Source: Rebecca billardiae RCC1528
Lineage: Eukaryota > Haptophyta
Assembly: GCA_965240325.2 (NCBI GenBank)
Contig: OZ251225.1
Location: 682,001 to 746,000, forward strand
DNA: 64,000 bases
Direction of reading: 5' to 3'
Shown here: piece by piece, positions 52,288 to 62,656 of the stretch
How the letters are laid out: each line of letters begins with the position of its first letter
Position numbering within the stretch: position 1 is the first letter of the stretch
Notes under the pieces: model-generated
The model's input: the letters and a program-made list of their open reading frames with translations, nothing else
Database searches by the model: none
Told to the model about the DNA's origin: nothing
Position numbers and translations under genes: made by a program

Positions 52288-53780
52288 TGCGGCCGACCGG
52301 CCATTCGGAGAGGCCAGCCAGGCGATCCGACGCCGGGCTGGGGGCGGCGAGGGCGGCGGGGATGGAGGCGGGCTCGGCGTTGGAAGGGGCGGCGGCGGGC
52401 TTGGTAGCGGCGACGTTGGCGGCGATGTCTGTGGGCGGCGTAGTGGGATTGAGCTCGGAAGCTGCCAGTGGTGATTGTGGCTCGCTGACTGACGGTGGCT
52501 GGCTCGGCGGCTGGCTCGCGAAAGAGATGAGCTGTGAGGCGGCTAAAGTCACTGTGCCACGGCGGGCTCGCTGCGTCACCGTCGCTCTCGGCCAGCAACC
52601 TGGCGGTGACGCAGCCCGGCCAAGCACGCGTCGGGCGTGGGCGCTGCCGCTAGGTTGGCCACAGGCCACCCACTCGGCAAAGCGCGGACAACGCCAATGT
52701 GACCCAGAAATGCCGTAGGGCACTGCGGGCTCGCTGCGTCTGGCGTCACCTGTGAAAGACTGTTCAGTCCGCGAGAGAGATGATTGTCACTGCCAAGTCT
52801 GTCAGGGTTCGATGAGTCGTCTTAGACTACTTAGCGACCGTAGGCTGCTGCTCGACGTCGTCATCATCATCTGACCTGCTGCGCGCGCAGTGCACTCTCG
52901 ACTGAGTCATATCAATCATAATTGCGCGGACCAGCCGCATGACGGCATGAGATGTCATCGCGACTCAGCAGAGTTCGTCACTGGCGGCCACTCAGCCCGC
53001 GCCCCGCTCGCCCCGCTGTCCACTTAGATACGCGCCTGCTGGCGATACCGTGCTCCTGCTGAGTGCTGGCTGATGACGCTGATCTGTGATGATCGCGAGA
53101 CAGCAGTCGCAGCACCACGATCATCGTATTATCAATATCAGACGGAGCCATGCGCTGCTGCACACTAGCCATCATCAGTGTCCGGTCAAGCAGTGCTACT
53201 GGCTGCTGCGAGGTCCACGTGGCAGCGTTACGGCTAGTTGCAGCAAGGCGCATCCCCAGCTCACTGCAAGTGTGCGACAGTTCCGCAACTCAAATGCATT
53301 AGGTCAAGCCGATCGGAACTGATGACGATCAGAAGCTGAGTATGCGCACAAGTCTCGTCTCGTCCAGCTTTGCGGAGCCAGCTGCTGCGTACGTGATTTG
53401 CGCGCTGGCGCCGGGCGCGCTGGCCGAGCGCTCGCATCCGCAGGCGGAGTACTACATCACTCAAGAATCTTGCCAAGATATACTAGTTAGCTCCGGCGGA
53501 CGCCATGAATAGCTGATGAGCCTGATAGTGATCGGCTGCTCATGCACATGCTGCCCGCTGCCGGGCCCGGCGGGACGAATGACAAGCAGCCTAGGGTCGG
53601 TGAAGCTGCGGCAGCTCGTGGAAGTCTAGCAGACCTGGCGAGGACCTCCATCACGAACTCAGCCCTCTCGTGGTGACGTAATGTAGCGAGTTTGCGGCCA
53701 CTACGGCCCGACTGCGTTCAGCCGCTAGCTCGGACCGCGACGGCGCGAGCTGTCGGACTGAGTGCGGCCCGTTGGCCACG
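52288..53780. other. 1.49-kb spacer between the inverted arms
   Basis: No supported gene. The first 430 bp are Gly-codon-like GGCGGC-rich and the remainder is mixed composition. It contains nothing that resembles a transposase. Confidence 0.5.
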
Positions 53781-54645
53781 GGCCTTGGGCGGCGGGTCCA
53801 CAGCAGCAGGCGGCTACGGAGGACTCGTGAGCTCATCCTGTCCTGGCCAAGGCGTGGCCGTCGGCCCGGCGATGGAGCCCGCCAGCACGCCGGCAAGCGC
53901 TCTGATGCCACTACTCATCCTTGAGACTGGCAGTCGAGCAGTGTGAGTGTCGCGCCGCCGTGCCCGGCAAGACACGTGGGTCTGCGCCGAGCGTTCACCG
54001 GCCTCCGAACCCGCGCAAGCCTCCCAGACCAGGACTAGGGCATGCACCGTCGATCTACCCAGCCGGAGGCAGCTCGACAGCCCCGCTGTGTGCGCGCGCA
54101 CCCGTACCGGTACGTCCGCTGCTTACTCGAGGGCGAGCGCACTGCGCCCGTCACCTGTCGACCACTACAGGCGCGCCTCGCGTGTACACACTGCTTGCTC
54201 GAGGGCGAGCGCACTGCGCCCGTCACCTGTCGACCACTACAGGCGCGCCTCGCGTGTACACACTGACTGCGACGCCCGGGATCCGGTCAGCCGAAGGCAC
54301 TTCCCATGCATCCGCCAAGTCTCCGCCTGGGCGAGCGCCGCATCACCGGCCGAGCCCTCGGCGCCGCGCGCCTCCGCCGAGCTTGTGCTGACAAGCCCAA
54401 GCCGGGCGTGGCAGGCCTGCGCGTGCGAGCGGCGATGCGTGTGGGCGGCGTTGCGCGGCGCGAGGAGGGCCCGGGGTATGTCAGCCGCGACTCCGCCGCG
54501 TCGCACGCGGCCGAGCGCGCGCTCATGCGGGCGCAGCTGCGGCGCGCCCCGGCCGTCCCAGCCCCGCCAGCGCGCCAAACGGGGGTGTCGAGTTGCCCGC
54601 TGGGGCTCGCGCGAAAGCACCGCAGCGGCGGCGAGCTGGGGTGTA
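53781..54645 (-). repeat. Right arm (865 bp) of the 3.2-kb inverted repeat
   Basis: Inverted copy of 51412-52287, including the 72-bp tandem units. It ends 125 bp before the recognisable transposase sequence begins. Confidence 0.9.
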
Positions 54646-54770
54646 CAGGTCGCTGCTTCGTTTTTCGGACTGCTTCGTCTTTCAGACCCGGCGATGGCGA
54701 CGCACCTCGCGCAGCGGCTGCTGTGTGGCGGGCGCCGCGCGGCAGGGCTAGGCGGCCTGTCGGCGCGTCT

Positions 54771-56145
54771 GGTGACCTCAACGCAGCTCTGGTGGCTGCG
54801 GGGCTGGAGCCCATCGCCTTCCCGATCGTGCTGTTGCTCGACAACCACTCGTCGCGGTACACGGAGGACGTGCTCGCAGCCCTCGGCACTGCTGAGTCCG
54901 AGTTCGGCATCCGCATCTTCACCGAGGAGCCGAACACGTCGCACTTCCTACAGGTAGGCGCCCGTGCGCGCGGACGGCTGCAGCGCCTCTCCGGCGCGCG
55001 CGCGTGCCCCGGGTGTACCTGGCGTGCAATCGGCCCGGCGCGCGCGCGCGACGCGCGCACAATCACCTCTCCGCCCTCGCGCGGCCGCACGCACCGTGAA
55101 GGCTCTCGATCAGTACAACCACAAGTTCCACTCGCAATACCAGAAGGGCCTGGCGTCTTTCAAGCACGCGTACACGGCGAGCTACGGCAAGGAGCCCACG
55201 ATCGGCCTCCGCGAGTTCCTCCAGATCCTCGGCGGCTGTGAGGAGCTGTCCACGCCGGGTGCGTGGTTCTCGTGGTGTGACACCTTTGACATCATCAACG
55301 CGTGGCGCAAGGTGGGCATCACGGGCAACGTGTTGGACCCGGACCAGATCAACAGGAAGGACTTCGTGGATCGTCTCGATGCCGCACAGGCGAAGGCGGA
55401 GCGCAGGCGGCAAGAGGAGGAGGCCGATGCCGCGTCGCTCGCGGCGGCGGCGCCGGCAGCGGCGCCAAGCACTCCGGAGCGCGGGGCTGCGCGCTCGGCC
55501 GACGACGGCGAGCCCTCTGGCGCGCACGCATCACCTACGTTTAGTGCGTTCACAGCCACGCCTGCGGGGATGCGCTCGAACACTGCTCCAGCCCTCCGCG
55601 CCAAGCTCGAGCTCGCCAAGGAGTACTCCGGCCGCCAGGCCGCCAAGCTCGTGCGCGAGCGTGATGAGCACGACGCCGAGCTCGCCGCGGTGCGCAAGGC
55701 GGTGAGGTTCGACCCGGGTGAGCTCGCAGACCAGCTCGGTGTCCTTCCAGTGCCCGCCGTGGAGCTCGCCGCGCCGAAGCCGGACAACACGCGGCTCGAC
55801 AGCCAAAACGGCTCGTGGTCGTTGCGTGAGATCAACACGCAGAAGGCCGCGCAGACCGCGCAGAAGGAGGCCGAGGCGGCGCGCAAGGCGGCGGCCGCAT
55901 CCGAGCGTGCGCGGAAGAAGGCGGAGGCGGAGGCAGCTGCTGCTGAGCTCGAGGCGAGCTTCGACCGCTGTCACCAGACCTGCTCGTGCGGCGTGTCGCC
56001 CTGCCCGATGGCGAAGGCGAGACGCTGCCCGACGTGCCAGAAGATCGATCTCCGAGGGTGGCTGTGCAAGAAGGCCGAGTGCTCGGAAGCTCGCAAGCAA
56101 TCGGCGCCGGCGCCGGCCGCGCCGGGCACCGCCGCGTCAGTATGA
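54771..56145 (+). pseudogene. 5'-truncated DDE_1 (pogo/Tigger-like) transposase
   Basis: Exon 54771-54953 encodes the middle of a DDE_1 nuclease: AFPIVLLLDNHSSRYTEDVL, carrying the second catalytic Asp, then FTEEPNTSHFLQ, matching the family 'PPHTSHLLQPLD' block. A phase-0 intron follows (54954-55101, 148 bp, GTAGGC...GTGAAG). Exon 2 continues ALDQYNHKFHSQY, then a later AWRKVGITG block that corresponds to 'aW..aGi', and ends at 56145. The first catalytic Asp and the helix-turn-helix DNA-binding region are missing because homology starts just beyond the inverted repeat at 54645. The C-terminus is a coiled coil with a Cys cluster (CHQTCSCGVSPCPM and RRCPTCQK) that may bind zinc. The third acidic residue is not confidently placed. 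Confidence 0.75.
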
Positions 56146-56814
56146 GCTGTCGTCGTCGACCGTGCTGGCCGCGCAGCCGCAGCGCCGGCTGGCGGTGGCG
56201 CGGAAGCCTAGTGAATCCCTGAGGTGGTCTGCTGCATGTATGTGGTATCTAGAGTGCATGATGCCGTTAGCCCGACTCACACGGCTCACCAGACAGCGGC
56301 TCTGACTCGGCGCGCGCGCTGAGAGCCCGCGGGTCTGAAAGTTGAAGCATGCCGTCGGCGGCCCCGTCGTGGACCTCGTGGCGTCCGTGGGGCACATGGT
56401 AGTGGAACAAAGTCGTCTAAATGGTACATACCCGCTGGGTTGTACCTCAGGCACACCCTGGGGGTGCCGCCAGACGCGATCTCGAGCGCCGCAGACCCCC
56501 GGGGGCGCCGCCGCCATCGTGCACAAAAAGTGAACAGCAATCGGGTCCGAAAGTTGAAGCAGCGACCTGTAGTATGCTTCCTGCAAGCTTCGGAGGGGAA
56601 CTGCCGCAACTTGTGGGCCTGGCCTGGGCAGCCGTGGGGAGCCGTGCGTCCGCAGCCCCCGCCCGGCCCCGCCGGCCGGGGTACCGGACCGGACATCCAG
56701 ACACCTGCCCGGTGCGCAGGCTGATCAACACCTCGACCAAGGGCGGTACCGCAGCTTTGCCGCCGGGGCCGCTTGTTTGGCGCCCTCCTCGCCGTCAGGC
56801 GTCACCCGCGCGCG
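56146..56814. other. Intergenic with a repeated 19-bp motif
   Basis: GGGTCTGAAAGTTGAAGCA near 56331 and GGGTCCGAAAGTTGAAGCA near 56544 flank a 200-bp segment. No supported gene. Confidence 0.5.
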
Positions 56815-58134
56815 ATGGGCGACTTCGGGCACGTGGATCTCGTGATCAAGAACCCAAGCCTGCCGGACACCGAATTTCGCACCTCCGTGCCCCTCGCGTC
56901 CTCCGTGCGCGAGCTCAAGGAGGAGCTGCACCGCACGCACCCGTGTCGCCCGCCCGTCGCTGAGCAGAAGATCATCTTTGCAGGCAAGGTGCTGCACGAC
57001 GCGGACGAGCTGCACGGGCACATGGCGCGGCATGACACGTCAACTCCGATCACGCTGCACCTTGTCATCCGGCAGGCGTCCGCAAGTCTGCCTGCGCACA
57101 ACGTTTGCGCGGCCCCGGCGCGCGGGGCGGACTTGCCTGCGGCTGATGACGTGCCGCCTGTCGCTCCGTGGGCAACGGGCGCCGAGGCGGCGGCAGCGAC
57201 GGCGACGGCGAGCGCGGGCGCGATGCACCCGCCTCCCGTGTATTCGCAGCTCTGCTACGTCGTCGCGGGCCAGCAGCCCGTCTGGTACGAGGTCCACGGC
57301 CAGCCGTATGTGTTCCTGATGCCGAGCTGGCAGCCTCTGCCTGCGTCCCTCGCGCAGCCGCCACAGGGTGCGGTGCCCTTCGGCATGCCGTACTTTGCGC
57401 ACGCTGGCGGCGCGCACATGCCCTATGGCGCAGGCTGGGGCGTCATGCCTCCTTGTGCGTGGCCGCCGCCACCCGCTGCATCTGACGCCGCTGCCGCGGC
57501 GCACGGCGCCGCTATGAGCCACGGCGAGGCGCCCGGGCAGGCGCGGGCAGGGGCCGGCCCAGGGCCGGTCGTTCTCAACGGAGGCGACGGCGGCGGCGGG
57601 GCCGCCAACGGCGCGGGCGCGCTCGGCCGCGCGGCCGGCGCCGCCGCTGAGCCCGGTGCCGCCGATGAGCTCGCGCAGGTCATGCGACGCGATGCAGTTC
57701 AGCTTGTGCTCAAGCTCGCGCTCCTCGTCTTCATGCTCGGGCAGGACGGCGACACGGACCGGCTGCTCGTGCTCTCGGCCGTGGCGGTGCTCATCTTCCT
57801 GTTTCAGACGAACCAGCTCGCGGGGCTGTTGCCCCCCTTCCGCGCCGCCGCACAGCCCGGTCAGCCGGCTCCTGCGACCCCGCCCGCGGCCGCGCAGCCG
57901 CCACCGCCGCCCTCAGCGCTGCGCAGCTTCTTCCATCTGGTCGTGGCGTTCTTCTCGTCGCTCTTCCCCGGCTGGCAGCTGCATCACACGCTGCAGGCAG
58001 ATGCGCACCCGGATGCGTACGATGGCGAAGCGCAACCCGGCAACGTCCCAGGGGCTGCTGCCGCTGCTGGCGCAAATGACATCGACGCCGGGGCCGCTGC
58101 GCAGGCAGCCGCGCAGGCCGGCGTAAACGGCTGA
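56815..58134 (+). CDS. HERPUD-like ER membrane protein with N-terminal ubiquitin-like domain, 439 aa
   Basis: Single exon. The ATG at 56815 begins the ubiquitin-like domain; the frame is open to a TTG at 56773. Residues 6-85 form a UBL with VDLVIKNPSLPD, then SSVRELKEELHRTHPCRPPV and QKIIFAGKVLHDADEL, in the order and spacing of HERPUD1/2. A long Ala/Pro/Gly-rich middle contains aromatic patches (QPVWYEVHGQPYVFLMPSW). Residues ~290-345 contain two hydrophobic helices (LVLKLALLVFMLG and LLVLSAVAVLIFLFQ) forming the membrane hairpin expected of HERP proteins. HERPUD proteins sit in the ER membrane and help organise the HRD1 retrotranslocation complex in ER-associated degradation. No diglycine end is present, consistent with a fixed UBL domain. 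Confidence 0.82.
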   Translation: MGDFGHVDLVIKNPSLPDTEFRTSVPLASSVRELKEELHRTHPCRPPVAEQKIIFAGKVLHDADELHGHMARHDTSTPITLHLVIRQASASLPAHNVCAAPARGADLPAADDVPPVAPWATGAEAAAATATASAGAMHPPPVYSQLCYVVAGQQPVWYEVHGQPYVFLMPSWQPLPASLAQPPQGAVPFGMPYFAHAGGAHMPYGAGWGVMPPCAWPPPPAASDAAAAAHGAAMSHGEAPGQARAGAGPGPVVLNGGDGGGGAANGAGALGRAAGAAAEPGAADELAQVMRRDAVQLVLKLALLVFMLGQDGDTDRLLVLSAVAVLIFLFQTNQLAGLLPPFRAAAQPGQPAPATPPAAAQPPPPPSALRSFFHLVVAFFSSLFPGWQLHHTLQADAHPDAYDGEAQPGNVPGAAAAAGANDIDAGAAAQAAAQAGVNG

Positions 58135-58416
58135 GGCCAGCGGCGCTGCGCCTGCTGCAATGCGCGTACTTACTGATTGGCAGCGGCCGGTGGCGTCAAG
58201 CAGCGCGGGGCACCTGCGGCATCTGCCATCTGGCGCACGGCTGACCAACCCTTGAAGGGTGCCGATCTGATTCCCGGATGATGCAGCTCACTCTTGCCAA
58301 TGTGGCCGGTCGCGGGTCTGAACTTGTGGCGGCACCGGTTCTATTTACAGGGGGGGCCAGATGAGGTTTCCCACTTCGGAAGGGAAGCCATGGCGGGCGT
58401 GAATGCCCGTCCCAAC
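58135..58416. other. 3' flank of the HERPUD-like gene
   Basis: Unique sequence, nothing recognised. Confidence 0.4.
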
Positions 58417-58870
58417 GCGATCTAAGGCCCCAGCGCCACGGCCCGGTCACTGGGGCGTGGCGTAGGCAGGTCGGCGTCGCCGTACGAGCGCGTGCGCGTG
58501 AGTGACAGCTTCCCTTCCGACTTTTCGACCACTCTCACGTCCACGTCCACGACCCCGTACGACCGGCGCGCCGGTGAGGTTGCGCATGAGAAGGATGGGC
58601 AGGTAGCGGCCAGGATCACCGTTCTGACGGTCATACTGCCCTCTGGGGCATGCATTGCGACGGTGCATGCCTGGCAATGGTCCATCTGACCCTACAAGCC
58701 GTGGATCTGACGAGCAAGGTTGGCTGCGCGGTAGTCGTGCGACCGCCGTCCGACACGGCTGCCGTGCGAATACGTTTGGCGTGTGCGCGCCTGTCAACGG
58801 CAGGGTGATCAACGACCGGCATGGCTAGCAAGCTGATCAGGACTAGTAACAACCTTGTCTGGGACCACGC
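58417..58870 (+). repeat. Dispersed repeat, copy 2 (most complete)
   Basis: Same orientation as 25868-26233. It continues at its distal end into the ATGGCTAGCAAGCTGATCAG segment shared with 38813-38872. This is the only copy in the window that joins both parts, so it defines the fuller element. Confidence 0.8.
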
Positions 58871-59816
58871 CACGCCATTTGGCGACCTCGCCACCGCTCA
58901 ATGCCCGTCCAGAGGCACGGACGTGCCGCACTACCTGGCCAGCCACCGCCAAAGTGGGGCCCACCATCTGGACCCCCCTGTATAATAATATCACAGTGAA
59001 CAAAAACGGGATTATCGTAGTTATAGACGTTACCGTAAGGCGTAACCTGAATCTGTGAGCACACGAGCCGATTTTCGGGGAATTTCTGGCGCGCGGGCCG
59101 CACGAGCGCAGGCAGAAGACGCTACGGACACGGTGGTACGTCGCGCAGGCGCTTGTCGCGTGCCCCGGGCATGGGACTGCAACATCCCACCCAGCCTCCC
59201 CATCCCTCCGCCCCTCTCTGCCTCGCCGGGTGCCCGGGTTGCACGCGGCTGGCCGGTTACGTGATTCTCTGTTCACGGCACTTGAGTCGCGTCGACGGAC
59301 CCTGATTCGGGCCTGATTGGCTGATTGATGGGACAATACGCATGGCCGCGCGGGGCCTAAATAGCGGCAACTCGAGCAGGAAAGGACAAACGCGTACACC
59401 CATAGGTCTAATCAGTATTTCTGCCGCGGCGAATATGTACAACTACAAGGACTGTCCCAACCGGGGGCACGCTGGGTTACAAAAGCTAGGTCGATCCGCT
59501 GTCTTTCGGAGTAAAACACGTCGATTCGCTGACTTTCGGAGTAAAGGACCGCGATCCGCTGACTTTTCATAGGGGAAGTCCGAATTGTGGGCATCATTGT
59601 CGTATTGTTCACGCACCTCCGTTCGTTACTCGTATTTTACGCGATTAAGTAGAGTGGATAATAATACATATTATTATTCTGAGAAGTGATGAGATCGGTT
59701 GAGCCGAGCACTCGTCGGAAAATAATATTATCAGAATTGGCGTCGCCATCATCAATTCGATGACAAAATGAGCAGACAGCATAATCCATCCTCCCAGCAT
59801 GGCCACGTGACCGAGG
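58871..59816. other. Intergenic with tandem repeats
   Basis: Three partial units of ~30 bp (TCGATCCGCTGTCTTTCGGA type) lie at 59490-59572. An AT-rich palindromic segment (ATAATACATATTATTATTCT) lies at 59661-59680. No supported gene. Confidence 0.5.
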
Positions 59817-60575
59817 ATGCCCAGCGTCGCCACGAACACCGAGCCCGAGGGGACTTTCCCCGGCGAGCTGCGCTTCTCCGACCGCGCACTGCGTGACGGA
59901 TCAAAGCGCACCGTCGCGGATGGCCTCTCGCGCTGGTGGACCATCACGCTTGCGGATGGCACGCGGCTGACGCACTCCATCGCCAGGACGGCCACGCAGG
60001 AGGCTGGCTTTGCTTCTCCACAGGGAAAACGCGCCGGCCCCCGCCGGCGGCGCAAGGGAGGTCGTGGCACGCCTCCTACTGCTCCCCCGCGGACCGCCCA
60101 GCACGCAGCGCGCACGCCGGCCTCGCCGGTGCGCCCGCCCGCCGCGCAGGGCTCGGACGCTGAGGCGCTGCAGGCGAACGACGAGCAGCAGCACTCTCAG
60201 AAGCGGAAGAAGAAGCCCCGGCGTGGGAAGCGCGGGCAACGGCGCGACGCCGAGGGCCGACGGATTCGTTCTCCATCGAGCCGTCGCTCCTCGACGCGCC
60301 GCGCCGTCAAGGAACGCCAGGCGCGCAAGGTGGCGCGCCTGGCACCGACCGCTGCACCCACGCCAGTCCCTGCTGCCCCGCTCCACGAGGACCGAGACTC
60401 GCCCCCGGGCGACGACTTGGACGACGAGGAGCTGCCGCAGCAGCGGACGAAGCGCACCCTGGACGACGCCGCAGCGCCAGCCGCCGCCAGCCAGCCAGCT
60501 GGCTCGAGCGGCAGGCGCGTACGCGACCGCTCGGGGAGCACGGGGCAGGCTCGACCAGCTGCTACCAGCGGCTGA
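59817..60575 (+). CDS. Hypothetical basic, disordered protein, 252 aa
   Basis: ATG 59817 to TGA 60573. Residues 1-70 look ordered (ELRFSDRALRDGSKR, then RWWTITLADGTRLTHSIA). The rest is Lys/Arg/Ser/Pro-rich with strong NLS-type clusters (QKRKKKPRRGKRGQRR) and an acidic DDLDDEELPQQ patch. This pattern suits a nucleic-acid-binding nuclear protein or a retroelement gag-like product. No zinc knuckle or family motif was seen. A further short open stretch follows to ~60805. Coding status is likely but not certain. Confidence 0.5.
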   Translation: MPSVATNTEPEGTFPGELRFSDRALRDGSKRTVADGLSRWWTITLADGTRLTHSIARTATQEAGFASPQGKRAGPRRRRKGGRGTPPTAPPRTAQHAARTPASPVRPPAAQGSDAEALQANDEQQHSQKRKKKPRRGKRGQRRDAEGRRIRSPSSRRSSTRRAVKERQARKVARLAPTAAPTPVPAAPLHEDRDSPPGDDLDDEELPQQRTKRTLDDAAAPAAASQPAGSSGRRVRDRSGSTGQARPAATSG

Positions 60576-61164
60576 GACTGCCAGCTGACATCCGGACCTG
60601 CACCATCGCCCTCGCTCGGGGCACAGCAGGGCCATGCGAGCCGCGCAGCGCAGGTGGATCGCGCTCCAGCAGCTCAAGGCCGCGCTCAAGCTTTACGATC
60701 GCGGTGCAGGCTATGCTCTGCCACCAACGCCGACTTCGTGTCGACGATCGGGCACTGCCGCCGACGAATCAGGAGACCCGCGTCGTCCTACCTGTGTCGT
60801 TAAATCATAGAATGAGTCCGCCGGTCTGAGAGTTCGGGTTGACCCGCGATATTAATAATATATATCAGATTATTGCATGTATTCTTAAAGTGCATGATGC
60901 TAGCCAACCATTTGCTGCTCGATGTATGGCAGTTGATTATTGAGACCAACCACAGAGGCCGTGCGTAATTAAATAACGAGGAAAAAGCTGCGCAGCCGAA
61001 GTGGCCTGCGATTCGCCCCTGGGCCTGAGCAATGACGGCATCGTCAGATCGGACCCGACCGTGAATCGGTTGGCAGCCATCACTCATCAGCAGACCGACA
61101 GACGCTCCCCAAGTTCGCGAGATCATGTCCAACGCGCCGACAGCATGAGACGTTCAAAATGAGC
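60576..61164. other. Intergenic, no supported gene
   Basis: 3' flanks of two convergent genes. AT-rich at 60850-60990. Confidence 0.5.
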
Positions 61165-61785
61165 TCATGTGGTGTGCTTCATCAGCGGGGAGAGCTCGGC
61201 CTCGAGCCACTTGAAGCCAGACAGCACGCCGTCGTCTGGATCGGCAGTGGCAGAGCACTCCTGCAGAAAGCAAGCCCGACCGGACGATCGGACGCCATCC
61301 ACGTCCAAGTGGGTGGCGAGCTGCTCAACTGGAATGGCCTTTGTTAGATCTTGCTTGTTTGCGAAGACGAGCACCGGTGTGTGGTCCATTCCGCGTTCCC
61401 GGTGCAGCGCGATGATGTGACGCAGCCTCTCAAGTGCCTCTTCCAGCCGGGCGTAATCGTGGGCGTCGACGACGAAGATTAGCGCGTCCACGCGAACGCG
61501 CAGCCATGGCAGATGCGTCAAATAACCGCGAAAGCGGACGCGGCTTGCCTCGATGCACATGAAGACGTGCGCTCCGAAGGTGAGGGTGTGCATGTCGCCG
61601 AGCATGCCAGCATCGCGCGTTGCGACACCATGAGTGAAGCGGGTCAACACACTTGTCTTTCCCGCTCCGTCGAGACCTTCCAGCAAGAGACGTCCACGGG
61701 GTGCAAGGGAGCGACGCTGTCGTGGCGAGATCGCACGACAAATCTTGGAGCAGGTCTCGCGAAGGGCCGCCACCACGACGCGCAT
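61165..61785 (-). CDS. ARF-like small GTPase lacking the G3 DxxGQ motif, 206 aa
   Basis: Single exon, ATG 61785 to stop at 61165. The ARF family P-loop is intact (LLLEGLDGAGKTSVLTRF, residues ~34-51). The specificity motif FANKQDL is intact near residue 146, the ALIFVVDAHDY strand precedes it, and an ECSATADP segment serves as G5 (cf. C.A). Between them, the expected W-D-x-G-G-Q-x-x-x-R-x-x-W is replaced by FMCIEASRVRFRGYLTHLPW. R-x-x-x and W anchors remain but the catalytic Gln and DxGG are gone. An N-terminal extension of ~30 basic residues replaces the short myristoylated helix; Gly2 is absent. GTP hydrolysis by the usual mechanism is unlikely. It probably acts as a constitutively nucleotide-bound or regulatory ARL in membrane or ciliary traffic. 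Confidence 0.82.
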   Translation of the reverse strand: MRVVVAALRETCSKICRAISPRQRRSLAPRGRLLLEGLDGAGKTSVLTRFTHGVATRDAGMLGDMHTLTFGAHVFMCIEASRVRFRGYLTHLPWLRVRVDALIFVVDAHDYARLEEALERLRHIIALHRERGMDHTPVLVFANKQDLTKAIPVEQLATHLDVDGVRSSGRACFLQECSATADPDDGVLSGFKWLEAELSPLMKHTT

Positions 61786-61896
61786 TGGCGGACGGCGATC
61801 CTGGTCCCCGGCTGACTCACGAACGGTGACTCGTCCAGGCTCGTCAAATACTCAAATCGTTCGGACGCGTTCGCGGTTCGCCCGGTTTATTGACGT

Positions 61897-62502
61897 TGCA
61901 AGAAAACCTAGAGCCCCGGCCCAGCGCGGGAAGCGGCGACACCGCCCTGCGGCGTGGTTCGCCCCGCGCTTGTGGGGGCTAGCGGCTTGCGCATCGCCAT
62001 CGGAGGAAGTTCTTGGCGCCTGTGGGATGCTCTCGAAGTGCGTTTGCCCGCGCGAGCACGCGAGGGGTGCATTCCTCTCGCTAGCCTCGCGCCGGCGCGC
62101 GTGCGTGCGCTCGTTCGGAACAGCATGTTGAACCCCGCGATCACGACCGCGTGAAGCCCGCGCACGTGACATTGTGCCGGATGACAGGGCGCCTGGGGCC
62201 GGGCAAGTATACTACGGATGCATACGTTGGGATGACATCGTATGCCACCCTCGCTAGTGCACCGAATGCCCCTGATGTGCTGTCCCGCGTGCATCACGAC
62301 CGTCCGCCGTGCCGTCGTCGAGAGTGACCCACCCAACTTCAGACTGCAATATTAGGTCCCAGGGTGATGCTCAGGTCCCTGAAGGTGTTGGGCCTGTATC
62401 ATGGTGTCAGGGAGACCCAGAATGACTTATTCGCCGGATGCCCATCATGCCGCTGAGACCTAATATACCCGTGTAACGGTCGGGGCTCTAGGTTTTCTTG
62501 CA
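61897..62502. repeat. 606-bp segment with 22-bp terminal inverted repeats
   Basis: TGCAAGAAAACCTAGAGCCC followed by CG at 61897-61918 is the exact reverse complement of 62481-62502. An internal smaller pairing (ATTAGGTCCCAG near 62351 and CTGAGACCTAAT near 62453) adds a hairpin. No target duplication was identified and no ORF was recognised. It is a possible MITE. Confidence 0.6.
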
Positions 62503-62656
62503 CCATCAATAGCCCAGGTTTGCTCGCCGGAGCAGGACGGGAAGAAAATCCGGTTCCACCCTGCCGAGCTGGCGAGTGCAGCAAGCTTCGCAGCACCCGG
62601 CTGTGATTGGGTCGCGAGGGGAAGCGGTGGCAGGCGACGTCGAGGCCGCTGCGCCC

